Positions 1 to 8,354 of a stretch of 64,000 bases of DNA are shown here, piece after piece. Below the pieces are notes generated by a model. That model saw nothing but the letters and a program-made list of their open reading frames with translations. It ran no database searches and was not told the DNA's origin. The DNA is from Teichococcus rhizosphaerae (lineage in GTDB: Bacteria; Pseudomonadota; Alphaproteobacteria; Acetobacterales; Acetobacteraceae): positions 1-64,000 of the forward strand of contig NZ_PDNU01000034.1 of assembly GCF_002631185.1 (NCBI RefSeq), given 5' to 3'. Within the stretch, counting starts at the first letter, position 1. Each line of letters begins with the position of its first letter. The position numbers and the translations under genes are program-made.

Positions 1-345
1 TGTGCCTCAGGCTCGAGAATTTATTGTTGCACTACCTTACGTCATTCCTGTTGAACAGTCCGATGACGGCCCATGCATAAATCCTGAGCCGTTGCAGCAA
101 ATAAAACTAACAACTGGCTTATGGCGAAAATGTCGGCCCCTTCCAAGAATCAAGAAAAAATCTGTCTTTTCTATCGTAAAAATGCGAACTATTAAAATTT
201 TCTTCTTAAACCGGCGGATTTGATGGATATTGGGAAATTCCCGCTCCTCCTTCCCGCACCGCGCTTGCCCCGGATGCGCGGCAGCCTCTAGGCTGTCGTC
301 ATACAAGGAAAGCGACCCGCTGAAGCGGGCGTTGGGAGAAAGTCC
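1..345. other. AT-rich intergenic leader before tctC
   Basis: No convincing gene is seen here. The first 230 bases are clearly richer in A and T than the rest of the window and hold only a 73-codon open frame without a plausible family. A perfect palindrome GGGAAATTCCC lies at 232-242 and recurs, in opposite orientation, at 3487-3499 beyond the tct operon. A short CCCGC/GCGGG hairpin (316-329) lies just before the ribosome binding site GGGAGAAAG of tctC. The segment could carry the tct promoter or be the edge of an acquired segment. Confidence 0.5.
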
Positions 346-1338
346 ATGACCGATTTTTCTCGCCGCGGCCTGATGGCCGCCGGCGCGGCGGCTGGCGCCG
401 CCTGCCTGCTGGCCCACCCCGCCCTGGCCCAGGGCCGCTATCCCACCCGCCCCATCACACTCCTTTGCCCCTGGGGCGCGGGCGGCGGCACCGATGCCAC
501 GGCGCGCATCATCGGCGCGCTGCTGGAGAAGGATCTCGGCCAGCCGATCAACGTGGTGAACCGCACGGGCGGCAACGGCGTTGTCGGCCATTCCGCCATC
601 GCCACGGCACAGCCGGATGGCTACACCATCGGCATCATCACGGTGGAGATCGCCATGCTCCACCATGCCGGGCTCACCAACCTCACCCACAAGGACTACA
701 CGCCGCTCGGGCTGATGAACGAGGACCCGCCGGGCGTGCAGGTCAGCGCCTCCGCGCCCTACAAGGACATCAAGGAGCTCGCCGAGGCCATCAAGGCCGC
801 GCCCGCGGGGAAGATGAAGGCCTCCGGCACCGGCCAGGGCGGCATCTGGCACCTGGCACTGATCGGCTGGCTGCAGGCCATGGGCCTGAAGGCCGACCAT
901 GTGCGCTGGGTGCCCTCGAACGGCGCCGCGCCCGCCATGCAGGACCTGGCGGCGGGCGGCGTGGACATCGTCACCTGCTCGGTGCCCGAGGCGCGGGCGA
1001 TGCTCGATGCGGGCCGGGCGCGCAGTCTGGCCATCATGGCGCCGCAGCGCAACCCGCAGTTCGCCGCGGTGCCGACGCTGAACGAGATGCTCGGCATCAA
1101 CTACTCCACCGGCGCCTGGCGCGGCATCGCCGGGCCGCGCAACCTGCCGCCCGAGATCGCCCGGACCCTCACGGCGGCGCTGGAGCGCGCCTACAAGGCC
1201 AAGGAGTTCACCGACTTCATGAATGCCCGCGGCTTCGGCACGATCTGGGCGGACCCGGAGGGCTTCGCCACCTTCATGGGCCGCTCCGACCAGGCCATGG
1301 GCGAGGCGATGCGCGCCGCCGGGCTGGCGCGCGGCTGA
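346..1338 (+). CDS. tctC: Tripartite tricarboxylate transporter substrate-binding protein (Bug/TctC family)
   Basis: This is the periplasmic solute receptor of a TTT-type carboxylate importer. The N-terminus has a twin-arginine signal (SRRGLMAAG, then a hydrophobic stretch ending in AHPALAQG), so Tat export is likely. The mature part starts with the RYPTRPITLLCPWGAGGGTD block typical of Bug receptors and is 330 residues long, the normal size. The ATG at 346 follows GGGAGAAAG. It heads an operon with the small and large membrane subunits TctB and TctA, so it should deliver the ligand to them. The ligand cannot be told from sequence; di- and tricarboxylates are known for the family. Confidence 0.95.
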   Translation: MTDFSRRGLMAAGAAAGAACLLAHPALAQGRYPTRPITLLCPWGAGGGTDATARIIGALLEKDLGQPINVVNRTGGNGVVGHSAIATAQPDGYTIGIITVEIAMLHHAGLTNLTHKDYTPLGLMNEDPPGVQVSASAPYKDIKELAEAIKAAPAGKMKASGTGQGGIWHLALIGWLQAMGLKADHVRWVPSNGAAPAMQDLAAGGVDIVTCSVPEARAMLDAGRARSLAIMAPQRNPQFAAVPTLNEMLGINYSTGAWRGIAGPRNLPPEIARTLTAALERAYKAKEFTDFMNARGFGTIWADPEGFATFMGRSDQAMGEAMRAAGLARG

Positions 1339-1421
1339 CAGCCGCCTGCAGGGCCCTGCCCTGTGCCACGCCTTTCCTGCCCCGCGCGGCCGGTGGCCGC
1401 GCCTTGCGGAGCGCATGCGCG

Positions 1422-1898
1422 ATGCGGGTGAACGATGCCGTGCTCGGACTGGTCCTGCTGCTGCTGGCCAGCACGATGATCTGGCTCACGACCGACTTCC
1501 CCGCCTTTCCCGGCCAGGACTATGGGCCGGCCCTGTTTCCCCGCCTGCTCGGCGGCGGGCTGATACTGTGCGGCCTGCTGCTGGTGGCGCGCGGCCTGGC
1601 GGCGCGGCGGCGCGGCGGCGCGGCCTGGGTCGAGCTGGCCCCGTGGTGGTTCCAGCCCGGGCCGGCCCTTTCCTTTCTCGGCATGCCCCTGACGGTGCTG
1701 ATCTACCTGCTTCTCGCCGACAGGCTGGGCTTCATCCCGCTGGCCTTCGCCCTGCTGCTGGCCCTGTTCCTCTGGTTCGGCGAGCGGCTGGCGCGGGCGC
1801 TGCCGGTCGCGCTGCTGGCAACGCTGCTGGTGCACTGGTTCTTCAGCGGGATGATGCGCGTGCCCCTGCCGCGCGGCCTGCTGAACGAGTTCCTCTGA
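1422..1898 (+). CDS. tctB: Tripartite tricarboxylate transporter small membrane subunit TctB
   Basis: This 158-residue hydrophobic protein has about four membrane segments: residues 5-20, a segment after the conserved FPRLLGGGLILCG block, and two near LTVLIYLLL and IPLAFALLLALF. Size, hydropathy and the PGQDYGPALFPR motif fit the TctB family, the poorly conserved 4-helix partner of TctA. The ATG at 1422 is chosen because the reading frame upstream encodes no recognisable sequence and overlaps tctC. It ends 13 bases before tctA. Confidence 0.9.
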   Translation: MRVNDAVLGLVLLLLASTMIWLTTDFPAFPGQDYGPALFPRLLGGGLILCGLLLVARGLAARRRGGAAWVELAPWWFQPGPALSFLGMPLTVLIYLLLADRLGFIPLAFALLLALFLWFGERLARALPVALLATLLVHWFFSGMMRVPLPRGLLNEFL

Positions 1899-1911
1899 GG
1901 AAGGCCTGACG

Positions 1912-3408
1912 ATGGACGCGATCCTGACGGCCTTCGGGCTGGTCTTCGACCCCGCGGTGATGCTGGTCATCCTGGGCTCGGCGCTGTTCGGCATGTTCGT
2001 CGGCGCCATGCCCGGGCTGACGGCGACCATGGCCACGGCGCTGCTGGTGCCCGTCACCTTCTTCATGGACCCGGTGCCGGCGCTGGGCGCCATCGTCACC
2101 GCGACCGCCATGGCGATCTTCGCCGGGGACATCCCGGCGGCCATGCTGCGCATGCCGGGCACTCCGGCTTCCGCGGCCTATGCCGACGAATCCTACCTCA
2201 TGGCCAAGAAGGGCCAGCTCGACCTCAATCTCGGCGTCAACGTGGTGTTCTCGGCGCTGGGCGGCATCCTGGGCGTGTTCTTCCTGGTGGCCTGCGCCCC
2301 TTCCCTCGCCGAGATGGCGCTGAACTTCTCCTCCTTCGAGTATTTCTGGCTGGCCTGTCTCGGCCTCACCTGCGCCGTGTTCATCGGCACCGGCGACCCG
2401 CTGAAGGGCTTCGTCTCGCTGCTGCTCGGCCTGTCGGTCGCCTGCGTCGGCATCGACCCGGCGGCGGGGGCGCCGCGCTTCACCTTCGGCAATGTCGACC
2501 TGATGTCGGGCATCAACTTCATCGCCGTCATGATCGGCGCCTTCGCCGTCTCGGAGCTGCTGCGTGGCGCGGTGACGCTGCACCGCCAGGGGCATGTGGT
2601 CGTGCCGCAGGTGGGCAACGTGTTCCGCGGCGTGGGCGGGGTCATGCGGCGCTACTGGAAGAACTTCATCCGCGGCTCGCTGGCGGGCACGCTGATCGGC
2701 GCGCTGCCGGGCGCGGGCGCCGACATCGCCGCCTGGGTCTCCTATGCCATGGCTAAACGCTTCTCGCGCACGCCGGAGAAGTTCGGCACCGGCCATGTGG
2801 AGGGCGTGGTGGAGGCGGGCTCGGCCAACAACTCGGCCGTGGCGGGCGCGTGGATCCCGGCGCTCGTCTTCGGCATCCCGGGCGATTCCATCACCGCCAT
2901 CGTCATCGGCGTGCTCTACATGAAGGGGATGAACCCCGGCCCCACCGTGTTCACGGAGAACCCGCAGCTCATCTACGCGGTGTTCATCACCTTCGTCCTG
3001 GCCAACCTCATCATGGTCCCGCTCGGCTGGGCGGCGATCAAGAGCATGAAGCAGGTGCTGCGCATCCCGCGCACCATCCTGCTGCCACTGATCCTGCTGT
3101 TCTGCATCGTCGGCGCCTTCGCCATGACCAACAGCCAGTACGGCATCGTGCTGATGCTGGCCTTCGGCCTGCTCGGCTGGTTCATGGAGGAGAACGGCAT
3201 TCCCGTGGCGCCGATGATCCTGGGCCTCGTGCTCGGCGAGATGCTGGAGCAGAACTTCATGACCTCCATGATCAAGTCCGATGGCGCGTGGCTCGCCTTC
3301 TTCGAGCGGCCGATCGCCGGGGGGCTTGGGGCGATGACGCTGCTGATCTGGCTGCTGATGCTGGGCCGCGGCGCCCGCACCGCCCTGCGCCGCGCCGCCC
3401 TGGCCTGA
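1912..3408 (+). CDS. tctA: Tripartite tricarboxylate transporter large permease TctA
   Basis: This is the 498-residue translocating subunit of the TTT importer, an inner-membrane protein with 11-12 predicted helices. The diagnostic N-terminal block VGAMPGLTATMATALLVPVTF is present, and a second, related glycine-rich block (GALPGAGADIAAWVSYAMAK) lies near residue 265, as expected from the internal duplication of the family. Length is normal. It completes a tctC-tctB-tctA operon. A GC-rich hairpin follows directly at 3412-3435. Confidence 0.96.
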   Translation: MDAILTAFGLVFDPAVMLVILGSALFGMFVGAMPGLTATMATALLVPVTFFMDPVPALGAIVTATAMAIFAGDIPAAMLRMPGTPASAAYADESYLMAKKGQLDLNLGVNVVFSALGGILGVFFLVACAPSLAEMALNFSSFEYFWLACLGLTCAVFIGTGDPLKGFVSLLLGLSVACVGIDPAAGAPRFTFGNVDLMSGINFIAVMIGAFAVSELLRGAVTLHRQGHVVVPQVGNVFRGVGGVMRRYWKNFIRGSLAGTLIGALPGAGADIAAWVSYAMAKRFSRTPEKFGTGHVEGVVEAGSANNSAVAGAWIPALVFGIPGDSITAIVIGVLYMKGMNPGPTVFTENPQLIYAVFITFVLANLIMVPLGWAAIKSMKQVLRIPRTILLPLILLFCIVGAFAMTNSQYGIVLMLAFGLLGWFMEENGIPVAPMILGLVLGEMLEQNFMTSMIKSDGAWLAFFERPIAGGLGAMTLLIWLLMLGRGARTALRRAALA

Positions 3409-3411
3409 GGC

Positions 3412-3435
3412 GCTCCCTGCCGGCGGGCGGGGAGC
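3412..3435 (+). terminator. Hairpin directly after tctA
   Basis: GCTCCC-T-GCC, a GGCG loop, then GGC-G-GGGAGC form a 9-bp stem with one mismatched pair, four bases past the tctA stop codon. There is no following T-run, so intrinsic termination is uncertain; it may act as an mRNA 3' end. Confidence 0.45.
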
Positions 3436-3486
3436 TCCGGCGCCGCATGCCCTGGGCGCATAGCTCGGTTGAAGGGGGCCGGGCGC

Positions 3487-3533
3487 CGGGAATTTCCCGA
3501 TCCATGCCTTTATAAAGCCCCTCAGGGTTTATA
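3487..3533. promoter_or_regulatory. Two inverted repeats upstream of the kds operon
   Basis: CGGGAATTTCCCG (3487-3499) repeats, in reverse orientation, the palindrome found at 232-243 upstream of tctC. A second inverted repeat (3511-3533) has arms TATAAA and TTTATA around GCCC-CTCA-GGG. Both are AT-richer than the surroundings and lie 90-135 bases before kdsA. They may be operator or promoter elements; no T-run suggests a terminator. Confidence 0.35.
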
Positions 3534-3621
3534 GAGCAGCCCGCAGCATGCCTGCCCTCCCCTTAGCCCCTGACCGGCCTTGCCCCAGCCAGCGGAACCG
3601 CGAGCGAATCCGAGGATGTTC

Positions 3622-4464
3622 ATGAAGCCCAGCAGTATCGTCAGCACCGGTTCGGCGCGGTTCGGCAATGACCTGCCGCTTTCCGTCATCGCGGGCCCCT
3701 GCCAGCTCGAGAGCCGTGCCCACGCGCTCGAGACCGCCTCTGCCCTGCGCGAGATCGCGACGCGGCTCGGGATCGGCCTCGTCTACAAGACCAGCTTCGA
3801 CAAGGCCAACCGCACCAGCGCCAGCGCCCAGCGGGGCCTCGGCCTGGAGAAGTCGCTGCCCATCTTCGCCGAGATCCGCGAGAGCCTGGGCCTGCCCGTG
3901 CTGACCGACGTGCACGACGCGGCGCAGTGCGCGGCCGTCGCCGAGGCGGTCGATATCCTCCAGATCCCCGCCTTCCTGTGCCGCCAGACGGACCTGCTGC
4001 TCGCCGCCGCCGCCACGGGCCGCGCCGTCAACGTCAAGAAGGGCCAGTTCCTGGCGCCGTGGGACATGGTCAACGTGGTCGAGAAGCTGACCGGCGCCGG
4101 CAACCCGCAGGTGCTGCTCACCGACCGCGGCACCAGCTTCGGCTACAACACCCTGGTCTCCGACTTCCGCGGGCTGCCGATCATGGCGCGCACCGGGGCG
4201 CCGGTGATCTTCGATGCCACCCATTCCGTCCAGCAGCCCGGCGGCCTCGGCGGCTCCTCGGGCGGCCAGCGCGAGTTCGTGCCCGTCCTGGCGCGTGCCG
4301 CCGTGGCGGTGGGCGTCGCCGGCCTGTTCATCGAGACCCACCAGGACCCGGACAAGGCACCCTCCGACGGCCCCAACATGGTGCCGCTGCGCGAGTTCGA
4401 GGGCCTCCTGCGCGACCTTCAGGCCATTGACCGCCTGGTCAAGGCGCAGCGAGCCGCCGCATGA
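3622..4464 (+). CDS. kdsA: 3-deoxy-8-phosphooctulonate synthase (Kdo8P synthase)
   Basis: KdsA condenses phosphoenolpyruvate with D-arabinose 5-phosphate to make Kdo 8-phosphate, a cytoplasmic step in the supply of Kdo for lipopolysaccharide. Typical blocks are [13 protein letters not shown] near the N-terminus, [31 protein letters not shown] and [11 protein letters not shown]. With the ATG at 3622 the protein has 280 residues, the usual length, and GAGG lies six bases upstream. An ATG at 3616 and a TTG at 3580 are alternatives with poorer spacing. The cysteine in IAGPCQLES is at the position that binds metal in metal-dependent KdsA. The stop overlaps kdsB by four bases. Confidence 0.96.
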   Translation: MKPSSIVSTGSARFGNDLPLSVIAGPCQLESRAHALETASALREIATRLGIGLVYKTSFDKANRTSASAQRGLGLEKSLPIFAEIRESLGLPVLTDVHDAAQCAAVAEAVDILQIPAFLCRQTDLLLAAAATGRAVNVKKGQFLAPWDMVNVVEKLTGAGNPQVLLTDRGTSFGYNTLVSDFRGLPIMARTGAPVIFDATHSVQQPGGLGGSSGGQREFVPVLARAAVAVGVAGLFIETHQDPDKAPSDGPNMVPLREFEGLLRDLQAIDRLVKAQRAAA

Positions 4465-5216
4465 ACCCCGTCATCCTGATCCCGGCGCGCCTCGCCGCCA
4501 CCCGCCTGCCCGACAAGCCGCTCGCCGACATCCATGGCGAGCCGATGATCGTCCATGTCTGGCGCCGCGCCATGGAGGCCGACCTCGCGCCTATCTGGGT
4601 GGCCACCGACACGCCCGCCATCGCCGAGGCGGTGCGGGCCGCCGGCGGCCAGGCGGTGATGACGGCGGCCGATCACCCCTCGGGCTCCGACCGTGTCTGC
4701 GAGGCGCTGGCCCGCATCGATCCGGACCGGCGCTTCGACGCGGTCCTCAACGTGCAGGGCGACCTGCCCACCGTGGCGCCCGCCACGCTGCGCGCCGCAA
4801 CCCTGCCGCTTGCCGACGCGGAGGTGGCGATCGGCACCGCCGTCGCCCCCATCGTGCTCGAGGAGGAGCGGACCGCCCCCAGCGTCGTCAAGCTGGTGGG
4901 CTCGCCGCTGGGCGGCGGGCGCTTCCGCGCGCTCTACTTCACCCGCGCCACGGCGCCCTGGGGCGAGGGGCCGCTCTACCACCATATCGGCCTCTATGCC
5001 TGGCGCCGCGCCGCGCTGGAGCGCTTCGTCACTCTCCCCCCCTCCCCCCTGGAGCTGCGCGAGAAGCTCGAGCAGCTGCGCGCCCTCGAGGACGGCATGC
5101 GCATCGATGCGGTGGAGGTGGCCGAGGTGCCGCTCGGCGTCGACACGCCGCACGACCTGGAGCGCGCCCGCGCGGTGCTGGGCGCTCCCGGGGCCGCGCG
5201 GGGAACCGCCCCATGA
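4461..5216 (+). CDS. kdsB: 3-deoxy-manno-octulosonate cytidylyltransferase (CMP-Kdo synthetase)
   Basis: KdsB activates Kdo with CTP to CMP-Kdo, the donor for Kdo transferases. The nucleotide-binding N-terminus reads [21 protein letters not shown], the family signature, followed by [11 protein letters not shown] and LNVQGDLP, where the aspartate helps to coordinate magnesium. At 251 residues it has the normal size. ATGA overlaps at both ends (with kdsA and with kdsD) point to translational coupling in one operon. Confidence 0.96.
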   Translation: MNPVILIPARLAATRLPDKPLADIHGEPMIVHVWRRAMEADLAPIWVATDTPAIAEAVRAAGGQAVMTAADHPSGSDRVCEALARIDPDRRFDAVLNVQGDLPTVAPATLRAATLPLADAEVAIGTAVAPIVLEEERTAPSVVKLVGSPLGGGRFRALYFTRATAPWGEGPLYHHIGLYAWRRAALERFVTLPPSPLELREKLEQLRALEDGMRIDAVEVAEVPLGVDTPHDLERARAVLGAPGAARGTAP

Positions 5217-6235
5217 GCGGCACGGAGAACGACATGACCCTGCCGGAAAGCGCGCTCGAGGCCCCCTCCCCCCTGCAGGCCGCGCGCGAGACGCTGGAGG
5301 TGGAGGCGCGCGGCCTCGAGGCGCTTCGCGCCGCCTGCGACGGGCCGCTGGGCGAGGCCTTCACCAGGGCCATCGGCACCATCCAGGACGCGCTTGCCAA
5401 GGGCGGCCGCGTCATCGTCACCGGCATGGGCAAGTCCGGCCATGTCGGGCGCAAGATCGCGGCGACCCTGGCCTCCACCGGCACGCCCTCGCACTTCGTC
5501 CATCCCGCCGAGGCCAGCCATGGCGATCTCGGCATGATCCAGCAGGAGGACGTCATCCTCGCCCTGTCCTGGTCCGGCGAGGCGCCCGAGCTGTCCGACA
5601 TCATCGCCTATGGCAAGCGCTTCGGCGTGCCGCTGGTCGCCATCACCTCGCGCGCCGGCAGCGCCCTGGGCAGCGCGGCGGAGGTTCCGCTGGTCCTGCC
5701 GGCCATGCCCGAGGCCTGCCCCAACGGCCTGGCGCCGACCACCTCCACCACCATGCAGATGGCCATGGGCGATGCCATCGCCGTCGCCCTGCTCTCGCTG
5801 CGGCGCTTCACGGCGCAGGACTTCCGCAAGTTCCACCCCGGCGGCAAGCTCGGCGCCAAGCTGCGCAAGGCGCGCGACCTGATGCATGGCGGCGACGCCG
5901 TGCCGCTGGTCCGGGCCGGCGTCCGGCTCTCGCAGGCGATCGTCGAGATGACCTCCAAGCGCTTCGGCGTCACCGGCGTGCTCGACGAGAAGGGCCAGCT
6001 CGCCGGCGTCATCACCGATGGCGACCTGCGGCGCGCCTTCACCCAGGGCTTCGTCGACAGCCTCGTCGACGACATCATGACCCGCGCGCCGCGCACCATC
6101 CATCCCGACATGCTGGCCTCCGCCCTGTTGGCCGAGCTCAGCAGCAGCGCCATCACCAGCGTGTTCGTGGTCGAGAACAGGCGGCCCGTCGGCATCGTCC
6201 ACATCCACGACCTGCTTCGCGCCGGCGTGGTCTGA
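5213..6235 (+). CDS. kdsD: D-arabinose-5-phosphate isomerase KdsD
   Basis: KdsD interconverts ribulose 5-phosphate and arabinose 5-phosphate, the KdsA substrate. It has an N-terminal SIS sugar-isomerase domain (about residues 45-190; [35 protein letters not shown]) and two C-terminal CBS domains (about 210-335; [24 protein letters not shown]). At 340 residues it is close to the 320-330 of homologues. The ATG at 5213 overlaps the kdsB stop; the ATG at 5234 (MTLPES) is a reasonable alternative with GGAG upstream. Together kdsA, kdsB and kdsD form a compact Kdo operon. Confidence 0.95.
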   Translation: MSGTENDMTLPESALEAPSPLQAARETLEVEARGLEALRAACDGPLGEAFTRAIGTIQDALAKGGRVIVTGMGKSGHVGRKIAATLASTGTPSHFVHPAEASHGDLGMIQQEDVILALSWSGEAPELSDIIAYGKRFGVPLVAITSRAGSALGSAAEVPLVLPAMPEACPNGLAPTTSTTMQMAMGDAIAVALLSLRRFTAQDFRKFHPGGKLGAKLRKARDLMHGGDAVPLVRAGVRLSQAIVEMTSKRFGVTGVLDEKGQLAGVITDGDLRRAFTQGFVDSLVDDIMTRAPRTIHPDMLASALLAELSSSAITSVFVVENRRPVGIVHIHDLLRAGVV

Positions 6236-6244
6236 GAGGGCCCC

Positions 6245-6274
6245 GCCCGGCGGGCCGGCGGCGGGAGCGCCCGC
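6245..6274. terminator. GC hairpins between convergent kdsD and permease gene
   Basis: Two small hairpins, GCCCG-G-CGGGC (6245-6255) and GCGGG-AGCG-CCCGC (6261-6274), fill the 44-base gap between two convergent genes. No T-run follows on either strand, so the role as a bidirectional terminator is only suggested. Confidence 0.35.
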
Positions 6275-6279
6275 GGTCC

Positions 6280-8226
6280 TCAGGCGGGGGCCGGCGGCGG
6301 GCTCCCGTTTCCGGCATCGGCCATGGCGACCTCGGCGCAGGCCAGGACTGCCTCCCGCAGCGTCCGGACGACGCGGTGCGCCTCCAGGCTTTCCTGCAGC
6401 TTCTCCCCCGGCGCCGCCTCCCCCGTCCAGATGCCTGCCACCATGGGCGTTCCGGGCAGGACCTGCCGGAGGCGCCGCATCAGGTAGCGCAGATGCGACG
6501 GGGCGCCCGGCATCTGCACCACGCAGACGCAGACCATCAGCGCCCCCGCCGCATCCAGCCGCCCGATCTCCCGCCGCGACACGGCCGCATGCGGCACGAC
6601 GCGGGCGCCGATGCCATGCTTGCCCAGGATCTGCGCCAGCAGCAGGGCCGAGCTCTCGTCCAGCGGACCACGCCCTGCCACGCACAGCACGGCGCCCGCC
6701 GCCCGCCAGGCCGGCGGGATCTCCCCCGGCTCCGGCAGCCTGACCGGCACGGACGCGGGCAGGCGCTGCTCGGCCGGAGACAGGCGCAGGATGCGCGCGC
6801 CATCGCCCTCCTCCGAGGCGGGCGGCGGATCGACATCCGCCAGCTCCCCGAGCCCCTCCGCCATCTCCTGCACCGTCTCGCGGATGCGGAGGAGCTGGTC
6901 AGGCGTCACCAGCCCGCGGCGCACGTCGCTCGCGGCGAGCGCCAGGCCCTTCAGCGCCACCTCGTCGTAATAGGAGCAGAGCGAGCGCTCGCGCAGCAGC
7001 AGCTCGGCCTGCTCCTGCACCTCGTCCGGGTCTCCGGCCAGGGCGCGCTGGTAGAAGTTCTCGACCGGCGTCAGGGCTGGGCGGTCGCCCAGCAGCACGT
7101 CGAGGAACTCCAGCCGGTCGACATGCCGCCCCAGCACCACCAGGCACAGCGTGAGCGGCGTCGAGATGATCAGCCCGATCGGCCCCCAGATCCAGCTCCA
7201 GAAGATGGCCGCCACCACCACGGAGACGGGCGACATGCCCGTGCTGTGGCCATAGGCCAGCGGCTCCACCACATGGGCGATCAGCGGCTCGATGACGAGG
7301 AACAGCAGCGCCGTCCAGAGCGCCATGGACCAGCCGGGATCCACCGCCGCGGCAAGCCCGATCGGCAGCAGCGCGCCCAGGATGGCGCCGACATAGGGCA
7401 CGAAGCGCAGCAGGGCCGCGAGCAGACCCCAGAGCAGCGGGCTCGGCAGGCCGATCAGCAGCAGCCCGGCCGCGATCACGGCGCCGAAGCCGAGATTGAT
7501 GGAGAGCTGCGCCAGGAAGAAGCGGCTGAGCCGGTAGGCGGCGTCGTCCATCGCCACGGTGGTGCGGTGCAGGTCGGTCGAGCCGAACAGGCGGATCAGC
7601 CGGTCGCGCAGGTCCTCCCGCTGCACCAGGATGAAGACCGTGACCACCAGCACGATGCCGGTCTGCGCCAGGGGACCGGCCAGGGGGGAGAGCAGGTTGG
7701 CCGCCATCTGCGCCGGGGTGAGGGCCGGCTCCTGCACCTCGACCCGCAGGGGCGGCAGCTCCGCGCCCCGCTGCGGCATCACCTGCGGCACGGCGGAGGG
7801 CACGCGGCCCACCTCGCCAGCGAACCGCTCCAGCACCTCGCCCAGCCGCCCCACCGTCATCTGCCGCAGGGTCTCGACCTTCCGCTGCAGGCTGTGCTGG
7901 TAGAGCGGCAGGCTTTGCGCCAGCTCGGCGAGCTGGGCGCCGAGGACGATGCCGGTCGCCACCAGCACCCCGAGCGCCGCCAGCACCGCCAGGATGACCG
8001 ACCCGACCCGGCCGAGCCTCGCCCGGCGCAGCAGCCGCACCAGCGGCGCCAGCACCAGGCTGAGCAGGATGGCCAGCGTGACCGGGATCAGCACCTCCCG
8101 CCCGAGATAGAGGCCGGCCACGACCACCACCGCTCCGGCCAGGGTGGTGAGGCTGCGCGTGTCGGGTGCCTCGACCGGCGCGACCTTCGCCGGCGGTGCC
8201 ATGCCGGGCGGGCGGGTATCGGGCAT
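6280..8226 (-). CDS. AI-2E/PerM-family transporter with extra C-terminal Rossmann-like domain
   Basis: Residues 25 to about 380 form a PerM/AI-2E-type permease with about eight membrane segments and the central conserved region (LLALLRFVPYVGAILGALLPIGLAA and ATAVIFWSWIWGPIG-type sequence). The family name does not prove autoinducer transport; members are exporters or sodium/proton antiporters of varied role. The rest, to residue 648, is a cytoplasmic extension: a helical part (YQRALAGDPDEVQEQAELLL) and, at about 510-600, an alternating beta-alpha segment (AGAVLCVAGRGPLDESSALL, then GALMVCVCVVQMPG) that resembles the fold of B12-binding-like or flavodoxin-like domains. No cobalamin histidine motif is seen. 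The gene is monocistronic and convergent with kdsD. Confidence 0.85.
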   Translation of the reverse strand: MPDTRPPGMAPPAKVAPVEAPDTRSLTTLAGAVVVVAGLYLGREVLIPVTLAILLSLVLAPLVRLLRRARLGRVGSVILAVLAALGVLVATGIVLGAQLAELAQSLPLYQHSLQRKVETLRQMTVGRLGEVLERFAGEVGRVPSAVPQVMPQRGAELPPLRVEVQEPALTPAQMAANLLSPLAGPLAQTGIVLVVTVFILVQREDLRDRLIRLFGSTDLHRTTVAMDDAAYRLSRFFLAQLSINLGFGAVIAAGLLLIGLPSPLLWGLLAALLRFVPYVGAILGALLPIGLAAAVDPGWSMALWTALLFLVIEPLIAHVVEPLAYGHSTGMSPVSVVVAAIFWSWIWGPIGLIISTPLTLCLVVLGRHVDRLEFLDVLLGDRPALTPVENFYQRALAGDPDEVQEQAELLLRERSLCSYYDEVALKGLALAASDVRRGLVTPDQLLRIRETVQEMAEGLGELADVDPPPASEEGDGARILRLSPAEQRLPASVPVRLPEPGEIPPAWRAAGAVLCVAGRGPLDESSALLLAQILGKHGIGARVVPHAAVSRREIGRLDAAGALMVCVCVVQMPGAPSHLRYLMRRLRQVLPGTPMVAGIWTGEAAPGEKLQESLEAHRVVRTLREAVLACAEVAMADAGNGSPPPAPA

Positions 8227-8274
8227 GCGGGCAATGCCTCCAGCGCGGTGGAGGAGCGGAGCGCTCCCTCCGCG

Positions 8275-8295
8275 TTAACGCCGCTGCGGCGTCAA
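8275..8295. repeat. 21-bp near-perfect palindrome downstream of repA
   Basis: TTAACGCCGC-T-GCGGCGTCAA is a palindrome with one mismatch, situated between the permease start and the end of repA. The one-base centre is too small for an RNA hairpin loop without opening, so a protein-binding site for the permease promoter or for replication control is possible. Confidence 0.35.
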
Positions 8296-8328
8296 AGGCT
8301 GGCGGGAAGGCGGCTTTTCGACAGGGGT

Positions 8329-8348
8329 GTGGACTTTGCCGACCCGGA
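8329..8348 (-). repeat. Distal copy of the origin iteron, downstream of repA
   Basis: GTGGACTTTGCCGACCCGGA matches 19 of 20 bases of 9343-9362 on the other side of repA. Its core is the complement of the AAAGTCCAC/AGAGTCCAC iteron. It lies only seven bases past the repA coding end, so the initiator gene is bracketed by copies of its presumed binding site. Confidence 0.7.
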
Positions 8349-8354
8349 ACGCCT

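Noticed and set aside
2-223. 73-codon open frame at the left edge
   Set aside because: No family, no ribosome binding site visible, and it lies in an AT-rich non-coding stretch; it may be chance.
6280-8226. Quorum-sensing AI-2 exporter
   Set aside because: The family name is historical; nothing here (no luxS, no lsr genes) supports AI-2 transport.
8275-8295. Terminator for repA
   Set aside because: The palindrome has a one-base centre and no T-run, and the arrangement suits a protein-binding site better.
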